DNA of 64,000 nt. Origin: Aquimarina sp. Aq78. GTDB lineage: Bacteria > Bacteroidota > Bacteroidia > Flavobacteriales > Flavobacteriaceae. Position numbers and translations under genes: made by a program. The DNA lies in contig NZ_OMKA01000017.1 in assembly GCF_900299525.1 (NCBI RefSeq), positions 38,792 to 102,791 on the forward strand, given 5' to 3'. The notes beneath the pieces are model-generated. The model saw nothing but the letters and a program-made list of their open reading frames with translations, was not told where the DNA came from and searched no databases. Shown here one piece after another: positions 56,002 to 64,000 of this stretch (positions are counted from its first letter, which is position 1; each line of letters opens with the position of its first letter).

Positions 56002-56236
56002 TATAGTACTGCTATTGATTAAACCCGCTTCATGATTAGAAAATTTATTACATCTTTGAACTACTGCAAATACTACCGTTTCACTATGTTTTTCAATTTC
56101 ACCATAGCGATGCTCTACAAAAATTAAGAATCCATCAGTATTTATGGTAATTCAAAGCTTCATCACAAAGTTCTTATACAAAAAGTGGGTTAAAAGGTTT
56201 TAAGATAATGCTGTATAAAAGGCTTACACGCTTTTT

Positions 56237-57481
56237 TTAATCGAAAATTTTTGATGAGATAGTATCATCAATTTCACAATCCGACAAAAATTTATTTCGT
56301 TCTACTGTTTTTGAAAAATATATAATTCCAAATTGTTCTGGTTTGGCTTTGAAAACTACTGCAGAGTCTAATGGAAAAGCTTTCTTGGCTTCATATAAAG
56401 GAATATGAAATAACTGTTCACATTTTTCCAAATCATGGCTTTCTTGAAAATCGGCCCAACTACTGATCAAACCAAGCTTACATTGCAGTGCTTCACCAAA
56501 TTTAGGTAAGGGCTTTGCTGTAGTTGGAACAGGTAATCCTGATTGAAAAGCCTTGCGAATATTAACTGGATGATGACCTGTATCATTATCGAATAGAAGT
56601 CCTCCTGCATAGTTTCCTGCATCATCACTACCAATATCCTTGATCCAACTCCTCAAATTAACTGCCATAATGCAAATACGTGAATTAGTTACCTTTGCAA
56701 AGCTTGAAGTAAGGATATCATTGGTTGAAATATAATCTACCCCTGATGTTGAATTTTCCTTAACTTGATTTTTGGCTGTATCGATTTTTTTGGGTTCTAC
56801 ATAAAATCCATAGCACTTTGTTTTTTTACCAAATATGGCTCCTTTCACTAAGTTTAAAATAAATGGTGCAGAATGAAAAAACTTAAATGATTTTTGACCC
56901 ACAACTTCAGTCACCCTATCAGCAGCTTTTTGATTTCGTTGTGCTGCCAAGCGTTCCACAGGTTTATCAGTAAACAATTGGTTAAAGATCTTATAATACG
57001 TATATCCATCTGCTACCACATGAGAAATTGAAAAAACAAGAGCAAATCCTTTTCCCTGAGAATGCTGGTCAGGAACAATGGTCAATTTGGTTACAGGATC
57101 TGTTTTATTAATTAATTTCACTCCCTTTTTCACTATGGCAGGTTTGGATACTTTAAATAATTCCTCATATTTTGTATTAGATCCAATTTTAATATGAGAA
57201 GGATTATCAAGGAAAATACGTTCTATCACATTGTCTGGTATAGGTCCAGAAGGGTATGAAAGTTGTAAATTTTTATGTTTCTTATTTTTTACTAATCGTC
57301 CGGCCAACCAAGGGTTATCATCGATAATTTCTTTTAACCGGGCGCGTAGAACATTAGATGCGTGCGTTTGATCACCTTGATAAAAGGTTATTGTGGTTAT
57401 TCCATTTTCACCTTTTATTATGGTAGATGATTCTTCTTTTAATAAGGGAATGACGGTTTCATTTATACTTTGCATAATCAA
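56237..57481 (-). CDS. Stand-alone condensation-superfamily acyltransferase between the synthases
   Basis: The 414-residue protein has the chloramphenicol acetyltransferase-like/condensation superfamily motif HxxxDG in FSISHVVADGYTYYKIF (His154, Asp158, Gly159). The N-terminal region is like NRPS C domains and PapA/BAHD-type acyltransferases (SNVLRARLKEIIDDNPWLAGRLV). In the C-terminal half GNYAGGLLFDND may be the bridge region. No adenylation or carrier domain is attached. It could release the chain as an ester or amide, acylate a hydroxyl, or act on another carrier-bound group. It is 17 bp after the upstream synthase and 235 bp before the next. Confidence 0.8.
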   Translation of the reverse strand: MIMQSINETVIPLLKEESSTIIKGENGITTITFYQGDQTHASNVLRARLKEIIDDNPWLAGRLVKNKKHKNLQLSYPSGPIPDNVIERIFLDNPSHIKIGSNTKYEELFKVSKPAIVKKGVKLINKTDPVTKLTIVPDQHSQGKGFALVFSISHVVADGYTYYKIFNQLFTDKPVERLAAQRNQKAADRVTEVVGQKSFKFFHSAPFILNLVKGAIFGKKTKCYGFYVEPKKIDTAKNQVKENSTSGVDYISTNDILTSSFAKVTNSRICIMAVNLRSWIKDIGSDDAGNYAGGLLFDNDTGHHPVNIRKAFQSGLPVPTTAKPLPKFGEALQCKLGLISSWADFQESHDLEKCEQLFHIPLYEAKKAFPLDSAVVFKAKPEQFGIIYFSKTVERNKFLSDCEIDDTISSKIFD

Positions 57482-57498
57482 TTTATCTTAAGTATTTA

Positions 57499-60400
57499 TT
57501 AATATGTGCTATATTTCTTTAGTAAGCCAATGGCTTGATCTGTTGCAATGGATTCACTTTCTATCTGATTGACGAGATCTTCTATGATTTCATAATTATT
57601 GTTAACCTCTACAGGGCTATTTTCAATGACTTGTTTCGATTTTTCCTTTTTGATCCAATATCGCTCCTTGGCAAATGGATATTTGGGTAAACTGATGCAT
57701 TTAGGTTTAACTTCTCCATAAAGCTTGTTCCAGTTTATTTTAAGGCCTTTAACCCATAACTCGAGTAACTTCGAAAGTTTTTTATTTGCTATCCATTTAT
57801 CAATAGTTTCCTGTAAATCGGTATCTGAATTAAATATGGATATTGAGGTGTCATAGTGTTTTGCTTCTCCTTTATAAAAGCCTTCAATATTTCTTTCTGA
57901 ATTAAGGTATGCCTCTAGTTTATCTACTAACTCCTCTACAGAACTCACAATAAACCCTAAACGCACCTCCATAACTTCTCGGGTTACTTGTAAGGAGTAG
58001 GCTATAGAAAGTAAATCAATAACATGATCAGGTTTTTTTATTAAAGTTAACAGGTCACTAACTTTGTGCAGTAATTGCTCCTCTGTTTTGGCAGATAGAA
58101 CAATCATAACCTGTGTATCATCTTCAGGATTCGTGACAGAAGAAAATTCAGGAGCTGTTGGTGTTTTATACTCTTCAATGACTACATGAGCATTAGTACC
58201 ACTACGACCAAAAGAACTTATGCCTCCCACACGAGATTTACCTTGTTCTTTTTCCCATTTCTTGGTCATCTTATTGATATAAAATGGACTGTTCTCCCAG
58301 CTTATATAATCATTTTCATCCTCACAGTTAATAGTAGCGGGTATTTTATTATGCTGCAGTCCTTTTAATAGGCTGACTACACTTACCAATCCCGAAGCGG
58401 CCATTGTATGACCTAAGTTACTTTTACAACTTGTTATGGCGCAATTAGTGGTTTGTTTTGAATGCGGTTGTTCTTTAATCAATTTTTTAAAAGCGTCATT
58501 TAAGGCATTAAGTTCAATGGGATCACCCAATTTTGTTCCTGTGCCATGAGCAATAATATGCGAGATGTCCCGGGGATTGATATTATAATTGGTATAGATA
58601 TTTTTAATTAGTTCTTCTTGACTTTTACCGCTAGGTGCAGTAACTCCATTGGTTTTCCCGTCAAAGTTAATACCGCTGGCTTTGATCGTTCCATAAATAG
58701 GGTTGCCTGCTTCAATGGCTGCTGACAGAGGTTTTAGCATTAGCACTACAATAGCTTCACTAGCACCGATACCATTGGCTTTTTTAGCAAAGCTATAGCA
58801 TTGACCATCTTCCGAAAGCATTCCTGCCTGGCTCATCTTAACATAGAATTTAGGTGATAAAATCAAAGAAGAGATACCGGCAACTAATGCTGATTCACAT
58901 TCTCTGTTTCGTAAACTCATAATTGCCTGATGCATGGCTACCAATCCTGAAGAACAGGCTGTGTTGGTCGCAATTGTAGGGCCCTGTAAGTCCAGATAGT
59001 ATGAAAGTCTGGAAGATATCATGGCATTGCCACTATTCCCAACTCCCTGTTCATCTGAAGTAAGTGAGCTATATTGGCTTTCTTCCATTCCTGCAAAAAC
59101 ACCTACTGGAGTTCCTCGTAACGATGACGGGTCTATTTGAGCATCTTCAATCGCTTTATACGCTTCAATTAAAAGCATTCTTTGGCCGGGATCCATGGCT
59201 TCTGCTTCTCTGGGTGTTATTTCAAAAAACAAAGGATCGAATTCATCCACATTGTTAATAAAACCTCCTTTATTAGTACTGATTTTATTATCTGAATCAC
59301 CTGGTTTTGAGAAATAATCGCGCCAGTCCCAACGTGATAAAGGAACTTCACTAATACCACTCTCCCCCTTTTCTAACATTTCCCATAGTTGATCTGTTGT
59401 ATCTGCGCCGGGGAAACGTCCTGACATACCTATAATGGCAATAGGCTCCTGATCCAAACTCGAAAAGTTTGAAGTATCTTTGGATTTAGTTTGTAAGAAA
59501 CGTTTTCGGATTGATGTTTTATTTAATACCGGGTTTTTCACTGCTACCCGTTCTCTCTCAATCACTTTACTCTGTGATTTACTATAAAATTCTTCTAAGT
59601 GTTTATGATAATCTTCTACGAAGTAATCACTTAATTTCTCAATAGTGGAATAGTTATAAAATACCGCAGGGGTTATAGTAATAAAGAAATATGCTCTTAG
59701 TTCTTTGGCAAATGTTGTCAAACTGATAGAATCAAAACCGTAATCTGCCAGGTTGGTTACTCCATCCAGTTTCTCTGAAGGTATTTTCAAACTTGTAGAT
59801 ACAAGCTTGATCAGATCAGAATAGACACATTCTTTTAGAGAGAGGTCCTGATATTGTATTTTCCACCCTTTACTCATGTGGGAACGTTGGTTTTCAACAT
59901 TCGACTGTGATTGACTCAGTTGTTCAGTTGTATAGGCACGATGTAAGAATTGTTCAACACGACTAGGTTTACCTTTGAGCGCCAGTATTTGTGTTTGATT
60001 GGATTGGATGATATCATTCCATATTGTTATTCCTTCTGATGTTTCGAGTACCTCCTGACCACTGCTTTTTAGATAAAAGGCAGCTTGCTCAAAATCGCCT
60101 TTACCCATACCTCCATCTTTCCAAAAAGGCCAGTTTATAACAATGGATTTTCCATTATTTTGAGTTTTCTGTTCACGGTAATTGGCATAAGCCATTAGAA
60201 AGCGATTTGCTATGGCATAGTCACAAGATCCAAAATCACCCAACATAGCAGCTGATGATGAAAAATAACATACAAAATCCAGAGGTTGTTTATTTAGTAT
60301 TTCATCTAATATTATTATGCCTTTAGATTTAGGTTGAAGCACTTCATTGATGTTTTTTGTTGTTTTTTCATAGAAAACCTCAGAACCTTCAACTCCCGCT

Positions 60401-63400
60401 GTATGAATAATTCCTGATAGATTAAAAGGAAGTTTTTTTGCCCAAGACGTCATAGATTTTCTATCACTAATATTAACAGACTGATAATAAACTTCCTGAG
60501 CTCCTTCCTGTTTTAACTTATCGATCTTTTCCTTAATATCAGAGGTTAATGGTCTCCTACCAAGTAAGAGTAGTTTTGCCTGATATTCCTTGGCTAAATA
60601 ACATGCTAACTCGAATCCTAGCTTTCCGATACCTCCGGTAATTAAATAGCTTCCATTCTTTCTAAGTACTGGTGTTTTTACAGTATTATTAAGATCAAAT
60701 GGTTTGTATGACAGTTCAAACCTTTGCTGATCTTTATACCAAATTACTCCAGGATGTTGTACGGCATCTAATAATTGCTGAGGCGTACATCCAGATGAAT
60801 CTGTATAAAGTAATGATATCTTTGAATTAGGTAATACTAATTTTAAGGAACGCTCAAAGCCTATCCAAGAATAATCCCAACATGTTTCTACAGATGCAGG
60901 ATCATAGTTACCTACTAGCGTAATATCAACAGAATTGTCAAATTTTTTAATAGCTTTGAATACATTAAACAACGCATGAATACCTTTTTCCTTATTATTT
61001 TTTGCCCAAGTATATATTAGTCCAATAGACTTATTACTTTTATCGTTTACACCTTTAAGTACTTTTTGAATATCTATCACATTATTGAAGCGACAGTGAT
61101 AAAGTTTGTCTGTGACCTTTTTGTATTTCTGTTCTTGAAATACAAAAATTGCTTTAGCAAACTGGTCAGTATTATCGCTATTTATGATACTCTCTTTAAA
61201 CTCTTTATCTGCAAAAATGATAAGCTGCTTGTTATCGGGTAATGAAGTATCAAAAGTAAGAGGTTGATCTTGCCAATATTCCTTGAAAAATAATTCCTGA
61301 GAAGCTTCTTCTGACTGTAAGGCAGTATCACTATACTTGTCTTGATGTATATCAACTGCTTTTTCTACATTTTCTGAAGTATTAGTATCTACACTAAAAT
61401 TTTGTAAAGATAATCCCCTCATTTCTATACAAACATTCCCTTGCTGGTCTATAAGATCAATATCTAGTATAAGATTAGTTACTTTCATATCCTTAACACG
61501 TACCCAGATATTCATTTCCTTAGTACAAGAAGATACGATACGTGCGGTATCTAAAGAAGCTAGGAATAATGGTTGGCTTATAGATTTCATATCTGTAATT
61601 AAACCGATACATGCCTGCATCACTCCTTCCATGATCGCAGGGTAGAGTATAAATCCATTCTGATCATTTTCTTCTAGAAGTGGTATGCTTACTTCTGCTA
61701 ATAATTGATTATCTCCTCGATAAATAGTTGAGATTCCCTGGAGAGTAGAACCATAGACATGTCCTATTTGAGATAATTTTGCATAGATATCATTGGATTT
61801 CGAAGAAATCTGTTTCATTTCATCCTTGAGCTGGGAAATATCCAGTTTAGCGGTTATATTTTGATGGCTATAAGTGACTTGTCCCTGAAAATATACTTCC
61901 TGTTCTTCTTCAGTATTATAAATTTCAATATCTATTCGTTCATTTATACGATCTTCTCCCTCCCTTGCAAACAAGGCTATTTCAACTTCCTTTGTTTCCT
62001 CAACCACAATTGGTTTTGTACAGGAAATATGGTGTAATTCAATTATCGAAGATTCATTCTGAGGGGCATTAGCCAATATCATAGCAGCGCGAGCCATTTC
62101 CAAACAAGCTAATCCTGGTAGGACTTTATTATCATGAATCTTATTCTCTTTGATAAAAAATTCTTCACCATCAAATATGGTGCTATAGCTTTGCTGATGA
62201 AGGTCCGAAGTATTCTTATGCACTAATGGATGAAGTACTTCTAAAGTCTTTTCTTTCTCTTTTTTATCATTACCAAGTGTTCTTTCAATCCAGTATCGTT
62301 CTCTTGCAAATGGATACAATGGCAAGTTGATACGATTAGGTTTATGATCTCCGTAGAGTTTATCCCAATCCAACTCCAATCCTTTAACCCATAAATCCAG
62401 TAATTTCGATAATTGCCTCTGACGTATATATGTATCTATAATGGTTTCTTTCATCTCATCATCATTACTAATGATTCGTAAACCTTCTTTATTGCGCTTC
62501 ACCTGACCCAAATAGACACCGTTTATAGCATCCTCTCCATTACCATAAGCTCTAAGCTTTTCTGTAAGTTGATCGATATCCTTCACCATAAAACCAAGGC
62601 GTTCCTCCATCGCTTCCCTGCCTACTTGTAAAGTATAGCTCATCTCAATCAAGTCCAGAGAACCTTTCTTCTCTTCAATATATCCCAGTAAATCAGAAGC
62701 CTTTTGTTTTAATTGCTCCTCAGATCTGGCTGATAAAGGAACTATAAAATCCGAGTATTGTGTAATGACCTGAACAGGTCGTTTAACCACTTTCTGGTTC
62801 TGAGAAACGTATTCGCCTATCACCAAATGAGCATTAGTGCCACTAAATCCAAAAGAACTGATCGCTGCCTGACGTTGTTGTGACTCCCTGACTTCCCAAT
62901 CCCTTAAATCTGTATTCACATAAAAAGGACTATCCTTCAAATCGATATGCTCATTTAACTGTTCAAAATTTATAGTGGGTGGCAACTGTTTGTACTTCAT
63001 CGCCTGTAGTACCTTAATAAACCCTGCCACTCCTGAAGCAGTTAAACAATGACCAATATTGCTCTTTACAGATCCCAGAGCACAATATTCTTTTTCCTCT
63101 GTGTATTTTTTAAACGACCTGCGTAATCCTTCTACCTCAATAGGATCTCCAAGCTTAGTACCTGTACCATGCGTCTCGATCAACTGAATTTTATTCGGAT
63201 CTATATCAAATTGATCATACACCTGTTGTTCTAATTGTATTTGTGATTCTGTGTTAGGAGCCGTAATGCCATTGGTTTTTCCATCTTGATTAATACCCCA
63301 CCCCTGGATAACCCCCAGAATAGTATCCTTATCTTTTTCTGCATCTTCCAATCTTTTTAGCATGACCACTCCAACTCCTTCTCCCGGTACAAAACCATTG

Positions 63401-64000
63401 GCACGCTGATCAAAAGTATGGCATTTACCATCTGGAGAGAGCATACCTGATTGTGAACTCATAATGTGCATCGAAGGTGTTGCCATCAAATAAACCCCAC
63501 CTGCCAGAGCAGAATCAATATTGCCCGACACCAAGCCATCACAGGCATTGGCAATAGCCACCAGTGAAGATGAACAGGCTGTATCAATAGAGATACAAGG
63601 ACCTTGTAAATCTAAAAAGTAAGAAATACGTGCTGCTAATATAGAACCGGCTGCACCCGTAAATCCCTGAGCACTCAATTGATGTTTTTTTGATTGTTGA
63701 AGATAGTCTCCAGCTGCACATCCTACATATACTCCACATTTACTACCCGAAAGCACATGTGGATTGTATCCTGCATGTTCTATCGTATGCCAACAAGCCT
63801 CCAAAAACAATCGTTGCTGTGGATCCATACTCTCTGCCTCAATAGGAGAAATATTAAAAAATAAGGGATCAAAAAGATCATACCCTTCCAAAGCGCCCAT
63901 CCATTTGCTATAGGTCTTGCCTGCAACAGCCTCCCCTTTTTGATAATATTTATCAATATCCCAACGCTTTTTAGGAATCTCACTAATACAATTCTTCCCC
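57499..64000 (-). CDS. Trans-AT polyketide synthase, partial (N-terminus beyond the window)
   Basis: The reading frame stays open to the right edge and the first codons seen are inside a ketosynthase (GKTYSKW precedes an internal ATG at 63900), so the gene continues past 64000. Domains by nucleotide: KS-A 64000-62770 (DTACSSSL, ETHGTGT, NIGHCLT); DH-like 62250-61380, in which the catalytic His is Asn (KENKIHDNKVLP) and the HPxxxD motif is YPAIMEG, so it is probably inactive; KR 60690-59930 (YFSSSAA, DYAIANRF); ACP 59850-59600 (GFDSISL); KS-B 59450-58160 (NTACSSGL, IAHGTGT, NLGHTMA). The C-terminal helices (IEDLVNQIESESIATDQ, GLLKKYS) look like a docking domain for the 4630-residue synthase, which supplies the DH-KR-ACP for KS-B. 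No AT domain is present. Confidence 0.93.
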   Translation of the reverse strand, partial: GKNCISEIPKKRWDIDKYYQKGEAVAGKTYSKWMGALEGYDLFDPLFFNISPIEAESMDPQQRLFLEACWHTIEHAGYNPHVLSGSKCGVYVGCAAGDYLQQSKKHQLSAQGFTGAAGSILAARISYFLDLQGPCISIDTACSSSLVAIANACDGLVSGNIDSALAGGVYLMATPSMHIMSSQSGMLSPDGKCHTFDQRANGFVPGEGVGVVMLKRLEDAEKDKDTILGVIQGWGINQDGKTNGITAPNTESQIQLEQQVYDQFDIDPNKIQLIETHGTGTKLGDPIEVEGLRRSFKKYTEEKEYCALGSVKSNIGHCLTASGVAGFIKVLQAMKYKQLPPTINFEQLNEHIDLKDSPFYVNTDLRDWEVRESQQRQAAISSFGFSGTNAHLVIGEYVSQNQKVVKRPVQVITQYSDFIVPLSARSEEQLKQKASDLLGYIEEKKGSLDLIEMSYTLQVGREAMEERLGFMVKDIDQLTEKLRAYGNGEDAINGVYLGQVKRNKEGLRIISNDDEMKETIIDTYIRQRQLSKLLDLWVKGLELDWDKLYGDHKPNRINLPLYPFARERYWIERTLGNDKKEKEKTLEVLHPLVHKNTSDLHQQSYSTIFDGEEFFIKENKIHDNKVLPGLACLEMARAAMILANAPQNESSIIELHHISCTKPIVVEETKEVEIALFAREGEDRINERIDIEIYNTEEEQEVYFQGQVTYSHQNITAKLDISQLKDEMKQISSKSNDIYAKLSQIGHVYGSTLQGISTIYRGDNQLLAEVSIPLLEENDQNGFILYPAIMEGVMQACIGLITDMKSISQPLFLASLDTARIVSSCTKEMNIWVRVKDMKVTNLILDIDLIDQQGNVCIEMRGLSLQNFSVDTNTSENVEKAVDIHQDKYSDTALQSEEASQELFFKEYWQDQPLTFDTSLPDNKQLIIFADKEFKESIINSDNTDQFAKAIFVFQEQKYKKVTDKLYHCRFNNVIDIQKVLKGVNDKSNKSIGLIYTWAKNNKEKGIHALFNVFKAIKKFDNSVDITLVGNYDPASVETCWDYSWIGFERSLKLVLPNSKISLLYTDSSGCTPQQLLDAVQHPGVIWYKDQQRFELSYKPFDLNNTVKTPVLRKNGSYLITGGIGKLGFELACYLAKEYQAKLLLLGRRPLTSDIKEKIDKLKQEGAQEVYYQSVNISDRKSMTSWAKKLPFNLSGIIHTAGVEGSEVFYEKTTKNINEVLQPKSKGIIILDEILNKQPLDFVCYFSSSAAMLGDFGSCDYAIANRFLMAYANYREQKTQNNGKSIVINWPFWKDGGMGKGDFEQAAFYLKSSGQEVLETSEGITIWNDIIQSNQTQILALKGKPSRVEQFLHRAYTTEQLSQSQSNVENQRSHMSKGWKIQYQDLSLKECVYSDLIKLVSTSLKIPSEKLDGVTNLADYGFDSISLTTFAKELRAYFFITITPAVFYNYSTIEKLSDYFVEDYHKHLEEFYSKSQSKVIERERVAVKNPVLNKTSIRKRFLQTKSKDTSNFSSLDQEPIAIIGMSGRFPGADTTDQLWEMLEKGESGISEVPLSRWDWRDYFSKPGDSDNKISTNKGGFINNVDEFDPLFFEITPREAEAMDPGQRMLLIEAYKAIEDAQIDPSSLRGTPVGVFAGMEESQYSSLTSDEQGVGNSGNAMISSRLSYYLDLQGPTIATNTACSSGLVAMHQAIMSLRNRECESALVAGISSLILSPKFYVKMSQAGMLSEDGQCYSFAKKANGIGASEAIVVLMLKPLSAAIEAGNPIYGTIKASGINFDGKTNGVTAPSGKSQEELIKNIYTNYNINPRDISHIIAHGTGTKLGDPIELNALNDAFKKLIKEQPHSKQTTNCAITSCKSNLGHTMAASGLVSVVSLLKGLQHNKIPATINCEDENDYISWENSPFYINKMTKKWEKEQGKSRVGGISSFGRSGTNAHVVIEEYKTPTAPEFSSVTNPEDDTQVMIVLSAKTEEQLLHKVSDLLTLIKKPDHVIDLLSIAYSLQVTREVMEVRLGFIVSSVEELVDKLEAYLNSERNIEGFYKGEAKHYDTSISIFNSDTDLQETIDKWIANKKLSKLLELWVKGLKINWNKLYGEVKPKCISLPKYPFAKERYWIKKEKSKQVIENSPVEVNNNYEIIEDLVNQIESESIATDQAIGLLKKYSTY

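Noticed and set aside
63780..63983. A short minus-strand frame with a Met start near the right edge.
   Set aside because: It is out of frame with the ketosynthase that clearly runs through this region to the window edge.
42109..64000. Repeated DNA across the synthases that could be taken for repeat elements.
   Set aside because: The similarity comes from homologous KS, DH, KR and ACP domains, not from mobile or satellite repeats.
1..64000. CRISPR array, rRNA operon or insertion sequence.
   Set aside because: No regularly spaced identical repeats, rRNA segments or transposase-like reading frames were found.

Overview
The window is AT-rich DNA with the gene style of a marine member of the Bacteroidota, most likely Flavobacteriaceae. 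Evidence for this includes TonB receptors with the Bacteroidota N-terminal regulatory-like domain, LytTR two-component genes, PD40 and DUF2911 proteins, and TAnnTTTG-type -7 promoter boxes. The genus cannot be fixed from the sequence; an Aquimarina-like organism is a guess. No rRNA, IS element, integrase or CRISPR array was seen.

Region 1 (1-13.9 kb) reads as a low-oxygen / nitric oxide / copper neighbourhood. It holds the C-terminal part of a quinol-dependent NO reductase, a RIC di-iron Fe-S repair protein, an operon nadA-nadB-thioredoxin-like, a Met/His-rich FixH/YtkA-like lipoprotein with an OprC/NosA-like TonB receptor, a small Cys-bearing membrane protein, an Rrf2 (NsrR/IscR-like) regulator, an unrecognised 597-residue protein, and the anaerobic ribonucleotide reductase pair nrdD-nrdG. 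A (A)AAGA-N8-TCTTT(T) inverted repeat recurs before nadA, the rrf2 gene and nrdG. FNR/CRP-like 5-4-5 palindromes lie in three intergenic regions.

Region 2 (13.9-25.9 kb) is ordinary accessory content. It has a LytTR/LytS pair, a lipoprotein, a DUF2911-TPR protein, an inactive-looking alpha/beta hydrolase with a PD40 repeat protein, an iron-uptake operon (TonB receptor, two small membrane proteins, PepSY protein) behind a long palindrome, and a DUF4386 protein.

Region 3 (26.1 kb to the right edge) is a trans-AT polyketide synthase cluster, all on the minus strand. Two giant AT-less synthases, one cut by the window edge, carry KS, DH, KR and ACP domains. Around them are two discrete acyltransferase-like proteins, a phosphopantetheinyl transferase, two ACPs, a BaeB-like MBL hydrolase and most of a beta-branching (HMGS) cassette: donor ACP, Cys-to-Ser KS, HMG synthase-like and ECH1. 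ECH2 is not seen. A stand-alone condensation-superfamily protein sits between the synthases, and a DUF1302-like outer-membrane protein and an alkaline-phosphatase-superfamily enzyme are also embedded.

The most unusual part is a block inside this cluster (37-42 kb). It encodes two cysteine desulfurase-type enzymes, one with an extra truncated desulfurase-like N-terminal half, a methyltransferase and a duplicated C_GCAxxG_C_C protein. Two tandem tRNA-Cys genes, one with an abnormal C33, lie within the cluster about 5 kb away. I infer a possible sulfur-supply or sulfur-insertion branch attached to a trans-AT polyketide pathway.
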